Positions 1 to 8,649 are shown, numbered from the stretch's first letter. The stretch: 64,000 nt of DNA from Timonella sp031979385 (GCA_031979385.1 DALZEF010000007.1:62001-126000); one strand, 5' to 3'. Translations and numbers: made by a program. The notes: generated by a model not told the origin, from the sequence alone.

Positions 1-30
1 ACAGATTGACGACGAAACCCACAGTCCGAC
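1..30 (+). repeat. Dispersed intergenic repeat, copy 1
   Basis: These 30 bases match the minus strand of 49791-49820 at 29 of 30 positions and contain the core TTGACGACGAA at 6-16. Because the copy begins at base 1 it may extend beyond the window. It lies in non-coding sequence downstream of the lpdA-like gene. Function unknown. Confidence 0.75.
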
Positions 31-62
31 GGTTAGGCGCGTAACGGTTGGCAGAGCCCATA

Positions 63-108
63 TTGACGACGAACCGGTTGCTTTGGGCGTGAACGTGCCG
101 GTTTTTGT
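63..108 (+). repeat. TTGACGACGAA core followed by a hairpin and T-rich tail
   Basis: The core at 63-73 is followed by AACCGG (72-77), which pairs with CCGGTT (98-103) and runs into a T-rich stretch. It could be a weak plus-strand terminator for a gene outside the window. It is the second copy of the core within 60 bases. Confidence 0.45.
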
Positions 109-147
109 TTGTGTGTGAGTACCGACAAATCGCACAGATAAGTAAAA

Positions 148-178
148 CCTGCACACTCAGCGTGGCTGAGTGTGCAGG
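148..178 (-). terminator. Intrinsic terminator of the lpdA-like gene
   Basis: A perfect 13-base-pair stem (148-160 with 166-178) with a 5-base loop is followed on the minus strand by TTTTACTT. It sits 9 bases past the stop codon of the flavoprotein gene. Confidence 0.9.
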
Positions 179-186
179 CCTAGGTA

Positions 187-1650
187 TCAGTCGACGGAGC
201 GGTGTCCCTGTAGCGCGGCCTCGGCGATGGTGCCGGTCAGCGAGGGGTACACAGTGAACGCTCCGGCAACCTCATCGACGGTGAGGCGGTGCTGCACGGC
301 AAGGGTGATTGGATAGATCAGTTCCGATGCGCGCGGTGCCACGATCACGCCGCCGACAACCGTGCCGGATTCGGTGCGGGAGAACAGTTTGACGAATCCC
401 TCGCGGATGCCCATCATCTTTGCGCGGGCGTTGCCCTTGAGTTCAATGCGGGTCACCGTGTATTTCATATCCAGTTCGAGCAGTTCCTTCTGGGTGTACC
501 CAACGTTTGCGATCTCCGGGGCTGTGAAGATGTTCGCGGCAACGGTGCGCAACTTGATCGGGTTGACCGTGTCTCCCAGCGCATGCGACATCGCGATACG
601 CCCCTGCATTCCAGCAACGGACGCAAGTGGGAAAACCCCCGTGCAGTCGCCTGCGGCGTAGATCCCGCGAACCGAGGTGCGCGACACCTTGTCGGTGACT
701 ACGTGCCCAGACTCACGCACCGCCACGCCAACCTCTTCCAAACCGATGTCCTGGGTATTGGGGACCGAGCCAACGGCCATGAGCACGTGGCTTCCGGTAA
801 CGACCTGACCGTCGGACAGAGTCACCTCAACGTGCTCATCATCCCCGACACCAACAACGCGCGCAGCGTGGGCACGGGACTTCGACAGGACGGTCATACC
901 GCGAGACTTGAACACCTCTTCGATCAGATTCGCTGCATCCTCGTCCTCTCCTGGAAGAACTCGGTCTCGGGAGGACACGAGCGTCACATCGGCACCCAGT
1001 GCGTGGTAGGCACCCGCGAACTCAGCACCGGTCACACCCGAGCCCACTACGATGAGGTGCTGCGGCAGTTCAGTGAGGTTGTAGAGCTGGGTCCAGGTCA
1101 GTATGCGGCGGCCATCTGGCTGAGCATCCGGCAGGACGCGAGGCGTGGCGCCCACGGACACCAAAATCGCGTCGGCTTCTAAGGTGAGGTCGGGCTGGGA
1201 GGCACCTGACTCGTCGATAATCTCGCTGACCGCAACGCTGCGGTCGGTCAGGAGTTTTCCGCGACCTTGAATAACTTGGATTCCGGCCTGCCGGATGCGG
1301 TGTTCGATGTCAGCGGACTGAGTGGCCGCGAGCGCCCGAATGCGTTGATTGATCACGCCGAGGTCCGCGGTGATGGTGTGGGAGGTGTTGCCGGATTCGT
1401 CGTTGATGCGGATACCGAGTTCGGCTGCGTTGCCGCCCAGGGTCATCCATTCGGCTGTGGCGATGAGGGTTTTGGAGGGGACGACGTCGGTGAGGACGGT
1501 TGATCCGCCCAGTCCGCGGCGTTCGATGATGGTGACGTCTGCTCCGAGACGCGCAGCGACGAGGGCTGCTTCGTAGCCGCCTGGTCCGCCTCCAAGAATG
1601 GCGATTTTTGGGCGGTGGGTAGCGACGAGTGGATTGGGGGATGTAGTCAC
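187..1650 (-). CDS. lpdA: NAD(P)H-quinone dehydrogenase, LpdA type (flavoprotein disulfide reductase family)
   Basis: A 487-residue flavoprotein of the lipoamide dehydrogenase fold, starting at GTG. The FAD motif GGGPGG is at residues 20-25, a second nucleotide-binding motif (VGSGVTGAEFAG) near 205, the FAD-contact motif YAAGDC near 335, and the dimerisation domain is C-terminal. The redox-active cysteine pair of true lipoamide dehydrogenase is absent: the segment near residue 50 reads GSTVLTDVVPSK. The usual C-terminal His-Pro-Thr is also replaced (TVYPSL). The same two changes are known in mycobacterial LpdA (Rv3303c), which reduces quinones and does not oxidise dihydrolipoamide. Transcribed divergently from the PNP gene and ended by its own terminator. 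Likely annotation trap: dihydrolipoyl dehydrogenase. Confidence 0.9.
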   Translation of the reverse strand: MTTSPNPLVATHRPKIAILGGGPGGYEAALVAARLGADVTIIERRGLGGSTVLTDVVPSKTLIATAEWMTLGGNAAELGIRINDESGNTSHTITADLGVINQRIRALAATQSADIEHRIRQAGIQVIQGRGKLLTDRSVAVSEIIDESGASQPDLTLEADAILVSVGATPRVLPDAQPDGRRILTWTQLYNLTELPQHLIVVGSGVTGAEFAGAYHALGADVTLVSSRDRVLPGEDEDAANLIEEVFKSRGMTVLSKSRAHAARVVGVGDDEHVEVTLSDGQVVTGSHVLMAVGSVPNTQDIGLEEVGVAVRESGHVVTDKVSRTSVRGIYAAGDCTGVFPLASVAGMQGRIAMSHALGDTVNPIKLRTVAANIFTAPEIANVGYTQKELLELDMKYTVTRIELKGNARAKMMGIREGFVKLFSRTESGTVVGGVIVAPRASELIYPITLAVQHRLTVDEVAGAFTVYPSLTGTIAEAALQGHRSVD

Positions 1651-1769
1651 GGCTCAATTATGGCAGCAGGTAGGACTTTAGGCCGTTTGTCCTTAATCTT
1701 GAGCATTTTCTATTCACACTGTGACGGTTGGCGTTTCAGTTTCGCGAGTGAAGGCGTTCCAGTGTCGCG

Positions 1770-1781
1770 TCAAACGCTTAA
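1770..1781. promoter_or_regulatory. LacI-like operator candidate before the PNP gene
   Basis: TCAAACGCTTAA is an imperfect palindrome around CG, 18 bases before the PNP start codon. It resembles the sites at 10545-10561 (before cdd) and 16181-16198 (before the nucleoside ABC operon). A second short palindrome, CGAGATAATCTCG (1783-1795), follows it. Regulation by a LacI-family protein is inference; no such gene is in the window. Confidence 0.35.
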
Positions 1782-1799
1782 TCGAGATAATCTCGGAGC

Positions 1800-2639
1800 A
1801 TGACTTCATCTTCGTTTACACCTGACGACACGCTCTCAAACGTTGACCCCTTCGACATCGCAGCCGAAGCAGCCGCTTACATCGCACAAGTAACAGGCGT
1901 TGAAAGCCACGACATCGCACTCGTTCTCGGTTCAGGCTGGGGCGGAGCCGCCGAACTTCTCGGCGAGACCATCGCAGAGATCCCAAGCCACGAGGTTCCC
2001 GGCTTCTCGGCACCCGCAGTACACGGCCACGTCGCAACGATCCGCTCGATCCGCATCGCAGACTCCGGCAAGACTGCGCTGGTGCTCGGTTCTCGCACCC
2101 ACTTCTACGAGGGCAAGGGCGTGCGCAAGGTCGCGCACGGCATGCGCACCGCGGCAGCCGCAGGCTGCAAGACGGTCATCCTCACCAACGGCTGTGGCGG
2201 CCTGAACCCGAACTGGAAACCAGGCACCCCGGTTCTGATCGCGGACCACATCAACCTGACCGCCGCGTCGCCAATCGAAGGCGCGAACTTCGTGGACCTC
2301 ACGGACCTGTACTCCTCACGCCTGCGTGACGTGGCGCGCACGATCGACTCGAGCCTCGATGAGGGTGTGTACGCACAGTTCCGCGGCCCGCACTACGAGA
2401 CCCCAGCTGAGGTCAAGATGGCTGGCGTTCTCGGAGCAGACCTCGTGGGCATGTCCACCACCCTTGAGGCTATCGCAGCACGTCAGGCCGGCATGGAAAT
2501 TCTGGGCATCTCGCTCGTGACCAACCTTGCTGCGGGCATCAGTCCCATCGCACTCTCGCACCAGGAAGTCATCGAAGCAGGACAAGCCGCTGGGCCACGC
2601 ATCAGCGCCCTGCTCGCCGACATCGCGAAGAAGCTCTGA
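1800..2639 (+). CDS. punA: Purine nucleoside phosphorylase (trimeric, low-molecular-mass type)
   Basis: A 279-residue enzyme that splits purine (deoxy)nucleosides with phosphate into base plus (deoxy)ribose-1-phosphate. Visible signatures are the phosphate loop VLGSGWGG (residues 42-49), GSRTHFYEG (near 100), TNGCGGLNP (near 130), the substrate-site stretch FRGPHYETPAE (near 195) and GMSTTLEAIAA (near 218). Length is normal for the family. The phosphosugar mutase follows after only 4 bases, so the two are surely co-transcribed: the mutase may convert the sugar-1-phosphate to a 5-phosphate. A LacI-like palindrome precedes the start. Together with deoC, deoA, cdd and add it completes a salvage set. 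Confidence 0.95.
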   Translation: MTSSSFTPDDTLSNVDPFDIAAEAAAYIAQVTGVESHDIALVLGSGWGGAAELLGETIAEIPSHEVPGFSAPAVHGHVATIRSIRIADSGKTALVLGSRTHFYEGKGVRKVAHGMRTAAAAGCKTVILTNGCGGLNPNWKPGTPVLIADHINLTAASPIEGANFVDLTDLYSSRLRDVARTIDSSLDEGVYAQFRGPHYETPAEVKMAGVLGADLVGMSTTLEAIAARQAGMEILGISLVTNLAAGISPIALSHQEVIEAGQAAGPRISALLADIAKKL

Positions 2640-2643
2640 TCGT

Positions 2644-4446
2644 ATGAGCCTCGAACTTACCGAAGCAGATCAACTGCTCCTGCAGCAGGCCCGCGACTGG
2701 ATCGCCGACGACCCAGAACCAATCACTCGGGCTGAGTTGACCGAACTGCTCGACACCATCGAAACCGACTCGGATGACGCCGAAGCCCACGGTCGCGCGG
2801 GCGCTGCTCTGACGGATTTGCGCGACCGGTTCAACGGAACCCTCCAGTTCGGCACCGCGGGGTTGCGCGGACGCATTGAGGCTGGACCAAACCGAATGAA
2901 CCGTTCCGTGGTCATCCGTGCGGCGGCCGGTTTGGGCGCATTCCTCAAGGAATCCCTGCCCGGCGAGACTCCAACCGTGGCAATCGGCTACGACGCCCGG
3001 CACTTCTCGCAGGCGTTCGCACTCGACTCCGCAGCGGTGCTGACAGCCGCTGGTTGCGAGGTCTACCTCCTACCCAGCGCGCTATCCACCCCAGTCCTCG
3101 CGTACACGATGCGCCGTCTGAACACGGACGCCGGCATCGTTGTCACCGCATCGCACAACCCGCCGCAAGACAACGGCTACAAGGTGTACCTCGGTGGCCG
3201 CGTGGTCACCGGCGATGGCCAGGGCGCACAGATCGTGCCGCCCTACGATGGCCAGATCGCCGCGAAAATCGCGGCCGTACCATCCGTATCGGAAACTCTG
3301 CAGGCACCCTCCGGTTGGATCACGCTTAACGACGATGCGGTCACGTCATATGTGGACGCGGTAGTTGGGTTGAAGTCAGATGGTCCACGCGACCTCACCG
3401 CAGTGTTAACACCACTGCACGGTGTTGGTGGACAGGTTGTCGAACGAGTCCTGTCCGAGGCCGGTTTCGAGCGGCTCATTCCCGTGGCCGAGCAGTATGT
3501 GCCCGACCCAGACTTCCCAACGGTCACCTTCCCTAACCCGGAAGAACCCGGCGCTATCGATCTGTCGCTTGAGTACGCGTTCAAGAACGATGCAGACATC
3601 GTGATCGCTAACGACCCGGACACCGACCGGTGCGCCGCAGCCGTTAAGGATCCACGCGTTGCCGCCGCGTTCCAGGATGTTCCGTCCGACAATCCTGCCG
3701 CCGCTGGCTGGCGTATGCTGCACGGTGACGAGGTTGGCTCGCTGCTCGGAAACTTCGTGGCCTCACGCTACGTTGACGCTGGGCGCCCTGAGGGTAAACT
3801 GCGGCTCGCGAACTCGATTGTCTCTTCCCGACTGCTCGGCAAAATCGCCTCCGCACACGGGCTGAACTACTCGAACACCCTGACCGGGTTCAAGTGGATC
3901 GCACGCGCCCCGCAACTCCTGTTCGGATACGAGGAAGCACTCGGCTACTGCGTTGCCCCAAACCTGGTACGCGACAAGGACGGCATCTCCGCAGCGCTGC
4001 TGCTTGCCGAACTCGCCGCACTCTTGAAGTCTCAGGGACGCACGATCATCGACTACCTCGATGATCTGGCCCGCGAACACGGACTTTACCTGACCGACCA
4101 ACTTTCGGCCCGGTTCTCAGACCTGTCCCGCATCCCGGCGACCATGTCCACGCTGCGCTCTGCGCCACCGGCAACGCTGGCTGGCTCACCAGTGACCCAG
4201 GTAGCCGATCTTGCCGACGGTTACGACGGGCTGCCGCCAACCGATGGGCTGCTCCTGCTCGCTGAGGATGGAACACGCGTCATCGTGCGCCCCTCCGGTA
4301 CGGAGCCAAAGGTGAAGTGCTACATGGAGGTCATCGAGGACGTTGCATCCGATGCTTCCTTTGACGACCTCACCGTTGCCCGCGCCGCAGCTCGGGCCCG
4401 CATGGAACAGGTACGCCTCGACATGAAGGCAGCCTTGGGTCTTTAG
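2644..4446 (+). CDS. pmmB: Phosphomannomutase/phosphopentomutase-like phospho-sugar mutase
   Basis: A 600-residue alpha-D-phosphohexomutase family enzyme. The ATG at 2644 was chosen because it follows the PNP stop by 4 bases; an in-frame opening further upstream would lie inside the PNP gene. All four family motifs are visible: the phosphoserine loop TASHNPPQDNGYK, the metal loop NDPDTDRC, the sugar loop EEALGY and the phosphate-binding RPSGTEPK near the C-terminus. Substrate cannot be read from sequence. Position after a nucleoside phosphorylase suggests (deoxy)ribose-1-phosphate interconversion (inference), while homologues are annotated as phosphomannomutase (PmmB). A strong terminator follows. 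Confidence 0.9.
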   Translation: MSLELTEADQLLLQQARDWIADDPEPITRAELTELLDTIETDSDDAEAHGRAGAALTDLRDRFNGTLQFGTAGLRGRIEAGPNRMNRSVVIRAAAGLGAFLKESLPGETPTVAIGYDARHFSQAFALDSAAVLTAAGCEVYLLPSALSTPVLAYTMRRLNTDAGIVVTASHNPPQDNGYKVYLGGRVVTGDGQGAQIVPPYDGQIAAKIAAVPSVSETLQAPSGWITLNDDAVTSYVDAVVGLKSDGPRDLTAVLTPLHGVGGQVVERVLSEAGFERLIPVAEQYVPDPDFPTVTFPNPEEPGAIDLSLEYAFKNDADIVIANDPDTDRCAAAVKDPRVAAAFQDVPSDNPAAAGWRMLHGDEVGSLLGNFVASRYVDAGRPEGKLRLANSIVSSRLLGKIASAHGLNYSNTLTGFKWIARAPQLLFGYEEALGYCVAPNLVRDKDGISAALLLAELAALLKSQGRTIIDYLDDLAREHGLYLTDQLSARFSDLSRIPATMSTLRSAPPATLAGSPVTQVADLADGYDGLPPTDGLLLLAEDGTRVIVRPSGTEPKVKCYMEVIEDVASDASFDDLTVARAAARARMEQVRLDMKAALGL

Positions 4447-4466
4447 GGTTCGTCATAGTTTAAGAG

Positions 4467-4500
4467 CTGGAGGGTCCTCCGATTATTGGAGGACCCCCAG
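4467..4500 (+). terminator. Intrinsic terminator after pmmB
   Basis: GGGTCCTCC pairs perfectly with GGAGGACCC, extended outward by CTGG/CCAG past one bulged base, and is followed by TTCTTTGT on the plus strand. It lies 20 bases after the mutase stop. Confidence 0.85.
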
Positions 4501-4553
4501 TTCTTTGTCTGTTCTTGCTGGCCGGATAACCACCCTGGCCAGATAACCACAAA

Positions 4554-4620
4554 CGATGGGGCAAAATCGGTCCGGATATAAACATAAAAACCATGCACCC
4601 AGAACGAAAGCAGCCCGCCG
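4554..4620 (+). repeat. 67-base palindromic element, copy C (degenerate)
   Basis: This stretch aligns without gaps to the minus strands of 5710-5776 and 36058-36124. It keeps the head CGATGGGGCA, the central TGCAC at element positions 41-45 and GA at 49-50. Its right arm (CAGCCCGCCG) no longer pairs well with the left arm, so this copy looks decayed. It sits between two convergent terminators. Confidence 0.55.
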
Positions 4621-4664
4621 ACATTCACATCAGGCCCGCAACATGTTTTGAACCGTTAAACGCA

Positions 4665-4696
4665 CGAAGGACCCTCCCTTCGGGGAGAGTCCTTCG
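4665..4696 (-). terminator. Hairpin terminator of the siderophore-interacting protein gene
   Basis: CGAAGGAC-CTCCC pairs with GGGAGAGTCCTTCG around a TTCG loop with one or two mismatches. On the minus strand the stem is followed by TGCGTTT. It begins 36 bases past the stop of the flavin reductase gene. Confidence 0.65.
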
Positions 4697-4732
4697 CAAT
4701 CATTTATGACATGCCGCCATGGGTGTGCGGCG

Positions 4733-5551
4733 TTAGCTGGTGGAAACATCCACCAGTTTGGCTTCGTCCGCTTCGACGCCCTTAGACCAATCACGTTTCA
4801 TCTCGCGCCACTGCTCGTCCGATGCGCCGGCACGCCAGTAGCCGGAAACACTCATCGCCTTAAGGTCCTGCGCGAAATCGGACCGGATGACGCGGCGAAC
4901 CTCACGGACCATTGACGCCTCACCGTGCAGGAACACATGTGGCACGCCTTCATGCGAGGCGTACGCGGAACGCACAGCCTCAACAACCGCGGGGGTGTGC
5001 GAGACAACCTGGACTTCGCTGCCTTCGGGCGGCGAAAACGCATCGCCGTCCCCCAAGAGTTCCTCCGGCGAATCCGCGATGAGGATGACAACCTTCCCCG
5101 AATCCTCGCCCAGTTGTTCCACGGCTGCCGCAATGGCTGGAAGTGCCGAATCGTCGCCGATCAGCAGGTGCCATGGCGCCTGCTCGCTCGGGTTGTATCC
5201 ACCGCCGATACCCTTGAACTCTGCGGTGTCACCCACCTGAGCGCGCTGGGCCCACGGCGCCGCAACACCGCCCTGTCCGTGCAGAGCGAAATCGATATCG
5301 ACGGTTCCTGCAACGCTGTCGTGGCTACGGACCGTGTACGAGCGCATGACAGGTTCACCCGAGTTACTCGGATCTGGGAGCACAATCTTCATGTACGTGT
5401 CAGCGCAGGAGATTGCCTCCTGACCTACAAATTCACTTGCTTTGAACGTCAGGCGCTGCATGAGCGGCGATAGCCGACGCACCTTCGTGACGGTCGCAGT
5501 GATGGCGATGCGGTGGCGCACCGGTGGGATCGAGTAGTCGACACTCGTCAT
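4733..5551 (-). CDS. Siderophore-interacting protein, FAD-binding ferric reductase
   Basis: A 272-residue protein of the SIP/ViuB family, which reduces ferric siderophores in the cytosol to release iron. The N-terminal FAD-binding barrel carries the motif MRSYTVRS, then comes a SIP-type NAD(P)H domain with HLLIGDDSALPAI, and the C-terminal helix has SGYWRAGASDEQW, the usual end of the family. I chose the ATG at 5551, preceded by GGAG at 12 bases; an upstream TTG at 5611 would add 20 residues of no family resemblance. No siderophore transporter lies beside it, so it stands alone here. Confidence 0.88.
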   Translation of the reverse strand: MTSVDYSIPPVRHRIAITATVTKVRRLSPLMQRLTFKASEFVGQEAISCADTYMKIVLPDPSNSGEPVMRSYTVRSHDSVAGTVDIDFALHGQGGVAAPWAQRAQVGDTAEFKGIGGGYNPSEQAPWHLLIGDDSALPAIAAAVEQLGEDSGKVVILIADSPEELLGDGDAFSPPEGSEVQVVSHTPAVVEAVRSAYASHEGVPHVFLHGEASMVREVRRVIRSDFAQDLKAMSVSGYWRAGASDEQWREMKRDWSKGVEADEAKLVDVSTS

Positions 5552-5709
5552 AGTACTGTTCAACTCCAATGCCTCGCCGCGGCGCACGATGCGGATCACG
5601 GCACGATGCAACCATTTAGGTAACAGTTAAGTTGCGTAATTGATCGTTTCACATTTTGTGCCGGACATGCAAACACCTGCCGTCAAAAGAACAGAACTCC
5701 CGATACGCC

Positions 5710-5776
5710 CGGTGGGGCATTCTTCATCCGAGTGCACGACCACAGGGTGTACAACCGCGAGAAAAACGCCCCACCG
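5710..5776 (-). repeat. 67-base palindromic element, copy A
   Basis: The arms (GGTGGGGC and GCCCCACC, extended to about 15 base pairs with two mismatches) enclose a middle with TGCAC. It aligns gap-free with copies B and C. It lies between deoC and the siderophore-interacting gene, 54 bases after the deoC stop. No T-run follows the stem on either strand, so it is not a classical terminator. Confidence 0.7.
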
Positions 5777-5830
5777 AAAAGATCTGCGCCAAGAGACTCG
5801 CCCTACAGCGCAGAAGCAGCCAGGTAAGGA

Positions 5831-6538
5831 TCAGTAGCCCGAGGAATCCCCGGAAACTTCGTTTGAGGAACCGCTCGCAACGCCGTCAAGCACCGCCTTG
5901 GTGCCAGACAGACCCAAGCGGGTCGCGCCAGCGGCAATCATCTCAAGCGCAGCGGCACCAGTGCGTACGCCGCCGGAGGCCTTCACTCCAAGACGTGGGG
6001 CGACGGTCTTGGCCATAAGCGATACGGCATGAACGGACGCGCCACCGGCCCCGTGGAAACCAGTTGAGGTCTTCACAAAGTCAGCGCCAGCACGCTCGGA
6101 GGCTTCGCATGACTTAACAATCTCTTCATCGGTCAGGGCTGCTGACTCGATGATGACCTTCAGTACGGTCGGCGCAGGTGCAGCCTCACGTACCGCGCGA
6201 ATGTCGGATTCCACGAGGTCCCAGTTTGCCTCCTTGACCGCGCCCAGGTTGATGACCATATCGATCTCATCAGCACCGTCCACGACCGCCTGGGCTGCTT
6301 CGGCAGCCTTCACTGAAGACTTCACGGCACCCGATGGGAACCCGATAACGGTTGCAACCAAGACGGAGGTTCCCTCAACGGCGGTTACTGGAAGGTGCGA
6401 TGGGGATACGCAGATCGAGTAGGTGCCCAGTTCGGCAGCCTCTGCGACAAGGGCGTTGATGTCTGCGGTGGTGGTTTCTGGCTTGAGCAGGGTGTGGTCA
6501 ACGATTGCTGCGACGTCTGCTGCGGTTGGGGTGGTCAT
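5831..6538 (-). CDS. deoC: Deoxyribose-phosphate aldolase
   Basis: A 235-residue DeoC enzyme that cleaves 2-deoxyribose-5-phosphate to acetaldehyde and glyceraldehyde-3-phosphate. Visible motifs are VDHTLLKPE near the N-terminus, DEIDMVINLGA, the loop KVIIESAALTDEE, FVKTSTGF and the KASGGVRT segment around the second active-site lysine. The ATG at 6538 has GGAG 7 bases upstream; an ORF opening 9 codons earlier lacks such a site. It follows adenosine deaminase by 37 bases and is the last gene of that unit, connecting nucleoside breakdown to glycolysis. Confidence 0.95.
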   Translation of the reverse strand: MTTPTAADVAAIVDHTLLKPETTTADINALVAEAAELGTYSICVSPSHLPVTAVEGTSVLVATVIGFPSGAVKSSVKAAEAAQAVVDGADEIDMVINLGAVKEANWDLVESDIRAVREAAPAPTVLKVIIESAALTDEEIVKSCEASERAGADFVKTSTGFHGAGGASVHAVSLMAKTVAPRLGVKASGGVRTGAAALEMIAAGATRLGLSGTKAVLDGVASGSSNEVSGDSSGY

Positions 6539-6575
6539 GGGTTTCTCCGTTCGGTTGGGCTGCATGGATGGAAAT

Positions 6576-7697
6576 TCACAAAGATCTGTTCAGGACTTGA
6601 GAACCGAGCACCTGCTCATACTGTGTGATGATTCGCTCCCCCAGTTCGTGGCGTTCATCATGGTGGATGAACGCGCTCCATGCTGCGGCTAGCGTCACGT
6701 CACGCAAGTCGTCGAAGGTCCAGTTCGCTTCTTGGACGAGACGGGCCATCTCGTGGCTCATTGAAGTTGCGGACATCAACCGGTTGTCAGTGTTGATGGT
6801 GACGGCGAAGTCGAGGTCACGCAGCCCACTCACGGGGTGTTGAGGCAGTTCACGAAGCGGGTTCCCGTCTGCGTCGAGCGCGGCATCGGTTTGCAGGTTT
6901 GAACAGGGGCAGACCTCGAGGACGATTTGATTGTCGCGCACCCAGTTGGCCACTCGTCCCAGGCGAGGGGTGTCCGTGCCGAATCCCTCGATGTCCTGGG
7001 TGATCCGCACCCCGTGCCCGATGCGCAGAGCCTGGCCTAGGTGAACTGCCTGGCTGATCGATTCAATGCCATCAGCTTCACCCGCGTGAATGGTCACAGG
7101 GAATCCGGCGTCGTTGAGCTTGCGCCATACCTGTGGAAAACGGTTTGGGGGAAAGCCGTTCTCGGCTCCGGCAATGTCAAAACCGACAGCGCCACGATCC
7201 CTGTTGGCAAGCGCAAGATCCGCGATCTCGTCCCAACGGTCAGCGTGTCGCATGGCGGTCACGAGCTGTCCGACTCGGATGGAGCCGCCGCGCGAGGCAA
7301 CGGCAGCCACACCTTCATCGATTCCCTGTTGAACAGCGTCGAAAGCCTCCTGGAGGCTGAGTCCTCCTGCAACGTGCTGTTCCGGTGCCCAGCGGCTCTC
7401 CACGTACACGGCACCGTCTGCCGCATGGTCCTCAACCATCTCACGCGCGACCCTGCGCAGCCCTTCCACAGTCTGCATCACGGCGACCGTGTGCCCGAAT
7501 GTTTCCAGATAGCGCACAAGCGACCCTGAGTTGGCGGCCTGACTGAACCACGCACCCAGTTCCTCAGGGGTCGTAGCGGGCAGTTCGTAGCTAATCTGTG
7601 CGGCCAACTCGATGATCGTTTGAGGGCGTAGCCCGCCGTCGAGGTGATCGTGCAGCACAACCTTGGGCAACGCTTTGATCGTCTCAGTAACGTCCAT
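6576..7697 (-). CDS. add: Adenosine deaminase
   Basis: A 373-residue deaminase converting (deoxy)adenosine to (deoxy)inosine, the substrate for the PNP encoded upstream. It has the zinc pair in LHDHLDGGLRP (His16 and His18), HAGEADG with the third zinc histidine and catalytic glutamate side, RIGHGVRI, and the aspartate-containing TINTDNRLMS near residue 295. Length is that of actinobacterial Add. It lies 25 bases after an uncharacterised papain-fold-like gene and 37 bases before deoC, which suggests co-transcription of all three. Confidence 0.93.
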   Translation of the reverse strand: MDVTETIKALPKVVLHDHLDGGLRPQTIIELAAQISYELPATTPEELGAWFSQAANSGSLVRYLETFGHTVAVMQTVEGLRRVAREMVEDHAADGAVYVESRWAPEQHVAGGLSLQEAFDAVQQGIDEGVAAVASRGGSIRVGQLVTAMRHADRWDEIADLALANRDRGAVGFDIAGAENGFPPNRFPQVWRKLNDAGFPVTIHAGEADGIESISQAVHLGQALRIGHGVRITQDIEGFGTDTPRLGRVANWVRDNQIVLEVCPCSNLQTDAALDADGNPLRELPQHPVSGLRDLDFAVTINTDNRLMSATSMSHEMARLVQEANWTFDDLRDVTLAAAWSAFIHHDERHELGERIITQYEQVLGSQVLNRSL

Positions 7698-7722
7698 CGA
7701 ATACTCCTTGCATGAATAACGG

Positions 7723-8649
7723 CTATGGCTTGGGCATGACGGCCCACATGATGTGTGGCCATCCGCCGAGTTGGTCTTTGGGAACTTTGCGGTCGATCAA
7801 TTGGCGCAATGTGACCCGCGAGTTCGTGCCGGTTGACGGTTCATAGAGCAAGAATTCGGGGTCAAAAACCTCTTCCTGCTCGGTTGCGCGTTTGGCTTCG
7901 TCCAGTTTCGCCTGGATTTTTGCTTCAAGTTCTTCGAGCTTTCGCTCCATCTCGCGTTCCGCGTCAAGCCCTGCGCTTGCTTCACCACCTGTGTCCGCAT
8001 CCGCCTGCGCGAGTTCAGGCTGAGTCTCAGCCGATTCGTCGGCAAGCTCGACCTGCGGCGGACTGTGGAGTACCAGCACGTGGCGCGGTACGCCCGCGCC
8101 AATGCCCATCGACGTGTCACCGCCGACGTACAACAACACGGGGAATCCACGTAACGCGCACTGTGCGGCATGCGTCAGCACCCGTGTGGACTGCGGCAAC
8201 GAGGTATCCACGACCATGCGATGGAAGTATTCGTGCCCTGCAAATCGTAGTTCGCGGGCAGCTCCCCAGGGTGGAGTGCCGAGCCTTCGGGGCCAGCCGA
8301 ATACAAATTTCCGACGATTCGTGCGGTCCTTGATCTCGTGTTGCAGCGTGTTGAAGACGGTTCGTGCCTCCGTTCCCACTGTTCCAGCGAGAGTTGCGGC
8401 CTCGACGGACGTCGGGTCGCTCGCCTTCGCGAGCGCAACCGACGCGGAACCACAGGTTGTCCCGTCCACCTGTACTGCACGGCATTCGTCGGCCAGTTCA
8501 ACGGGGCCTTCGCCCACCCCCAGCCGCCACGTGCTTTCGTCGCGATCAGTCAGGTACAGCGGAACCGCGGGCAGGCGTCGCCTACCCGCGTACAGGCCAT
8601 AGAGGAAGGTGGTGAGTTGAAAACCCGTTGCAGCCAAAGACGCTCCCAC
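7723..8649 (-). CDS. Uncharacterised protein with papain/C39-like catalytic motifs and an internal coiled coil
   Basis: 308 residues, no confident family name. Motifs suggest a papain-like cysteine peptidase fold: Gln60 six residues before Cys66 in VDGTTCGSA (the spacing of papain Gln19-Cys25), His190 in GVPRHVLVLH at the start of a beta strand, and LYEPSTG (270 region), which resembles the Asp/Asn-Pro strand of C39-type peptidases. Between His190 and that strand sits a charged insertion of about 65 residues (200-265) with a heptad-like EREMERKLEELEAK stretch, probably coiled coil. No clear signal peptide. I recall similar motifs (TPPWGA, GGWPHIMWAV) in hypothetical proteins of related actinomycetes. 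It lies between deoA and add; the catalytic role is inference. Confidence 0.6.
   Translation of the reverse strand: MGASLAATGFQLTTFLYGLYAGRRRLPAVPLYLTDRDESTWRLGVGEGPVELADECRAVQVDGTTCGSASVALAKASDPTSVEAATLAGTVGTEARTVFNTLQHEIKDRTNRRKFVFGWPRRLGTPPWGAARELRFAGHEYFHRMVVDTSLPQSTRVLTHAAQCALRGFPVLLYVGGDTSMGIGAGVPRHVLVLHSPPQVELADESAETQPELAQADADTGGEASAGLDAEREMERKLEELEAKIQAKLDEAKRATEQEEVFDPEFLLYEPSTGTNSRVTLRQLIDRKVPKDQLGGWPHIMWAVMPKP

Noticed and set aside
289..1182. 297-residue plus-strand open frame inside the lpdA-like gene
   Set aside because: It lies wholly antisense to a well-supported flavoprotein and has no family motif; typical by-product of G+C-rich coding DNA.
4443..4628. 61-residue minus-strand frame
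   Set aside because: Covers the pmmB terminator and palindromic copy C; not a gene.
4554..5776. Insertion-sequence ends
   Set aside because: The 67-base palindromes were considered as terminal inverted repeats of an element, but the genes between them (siderophore-interacting protein) are ordinary and no transposase or target duplication is visible.
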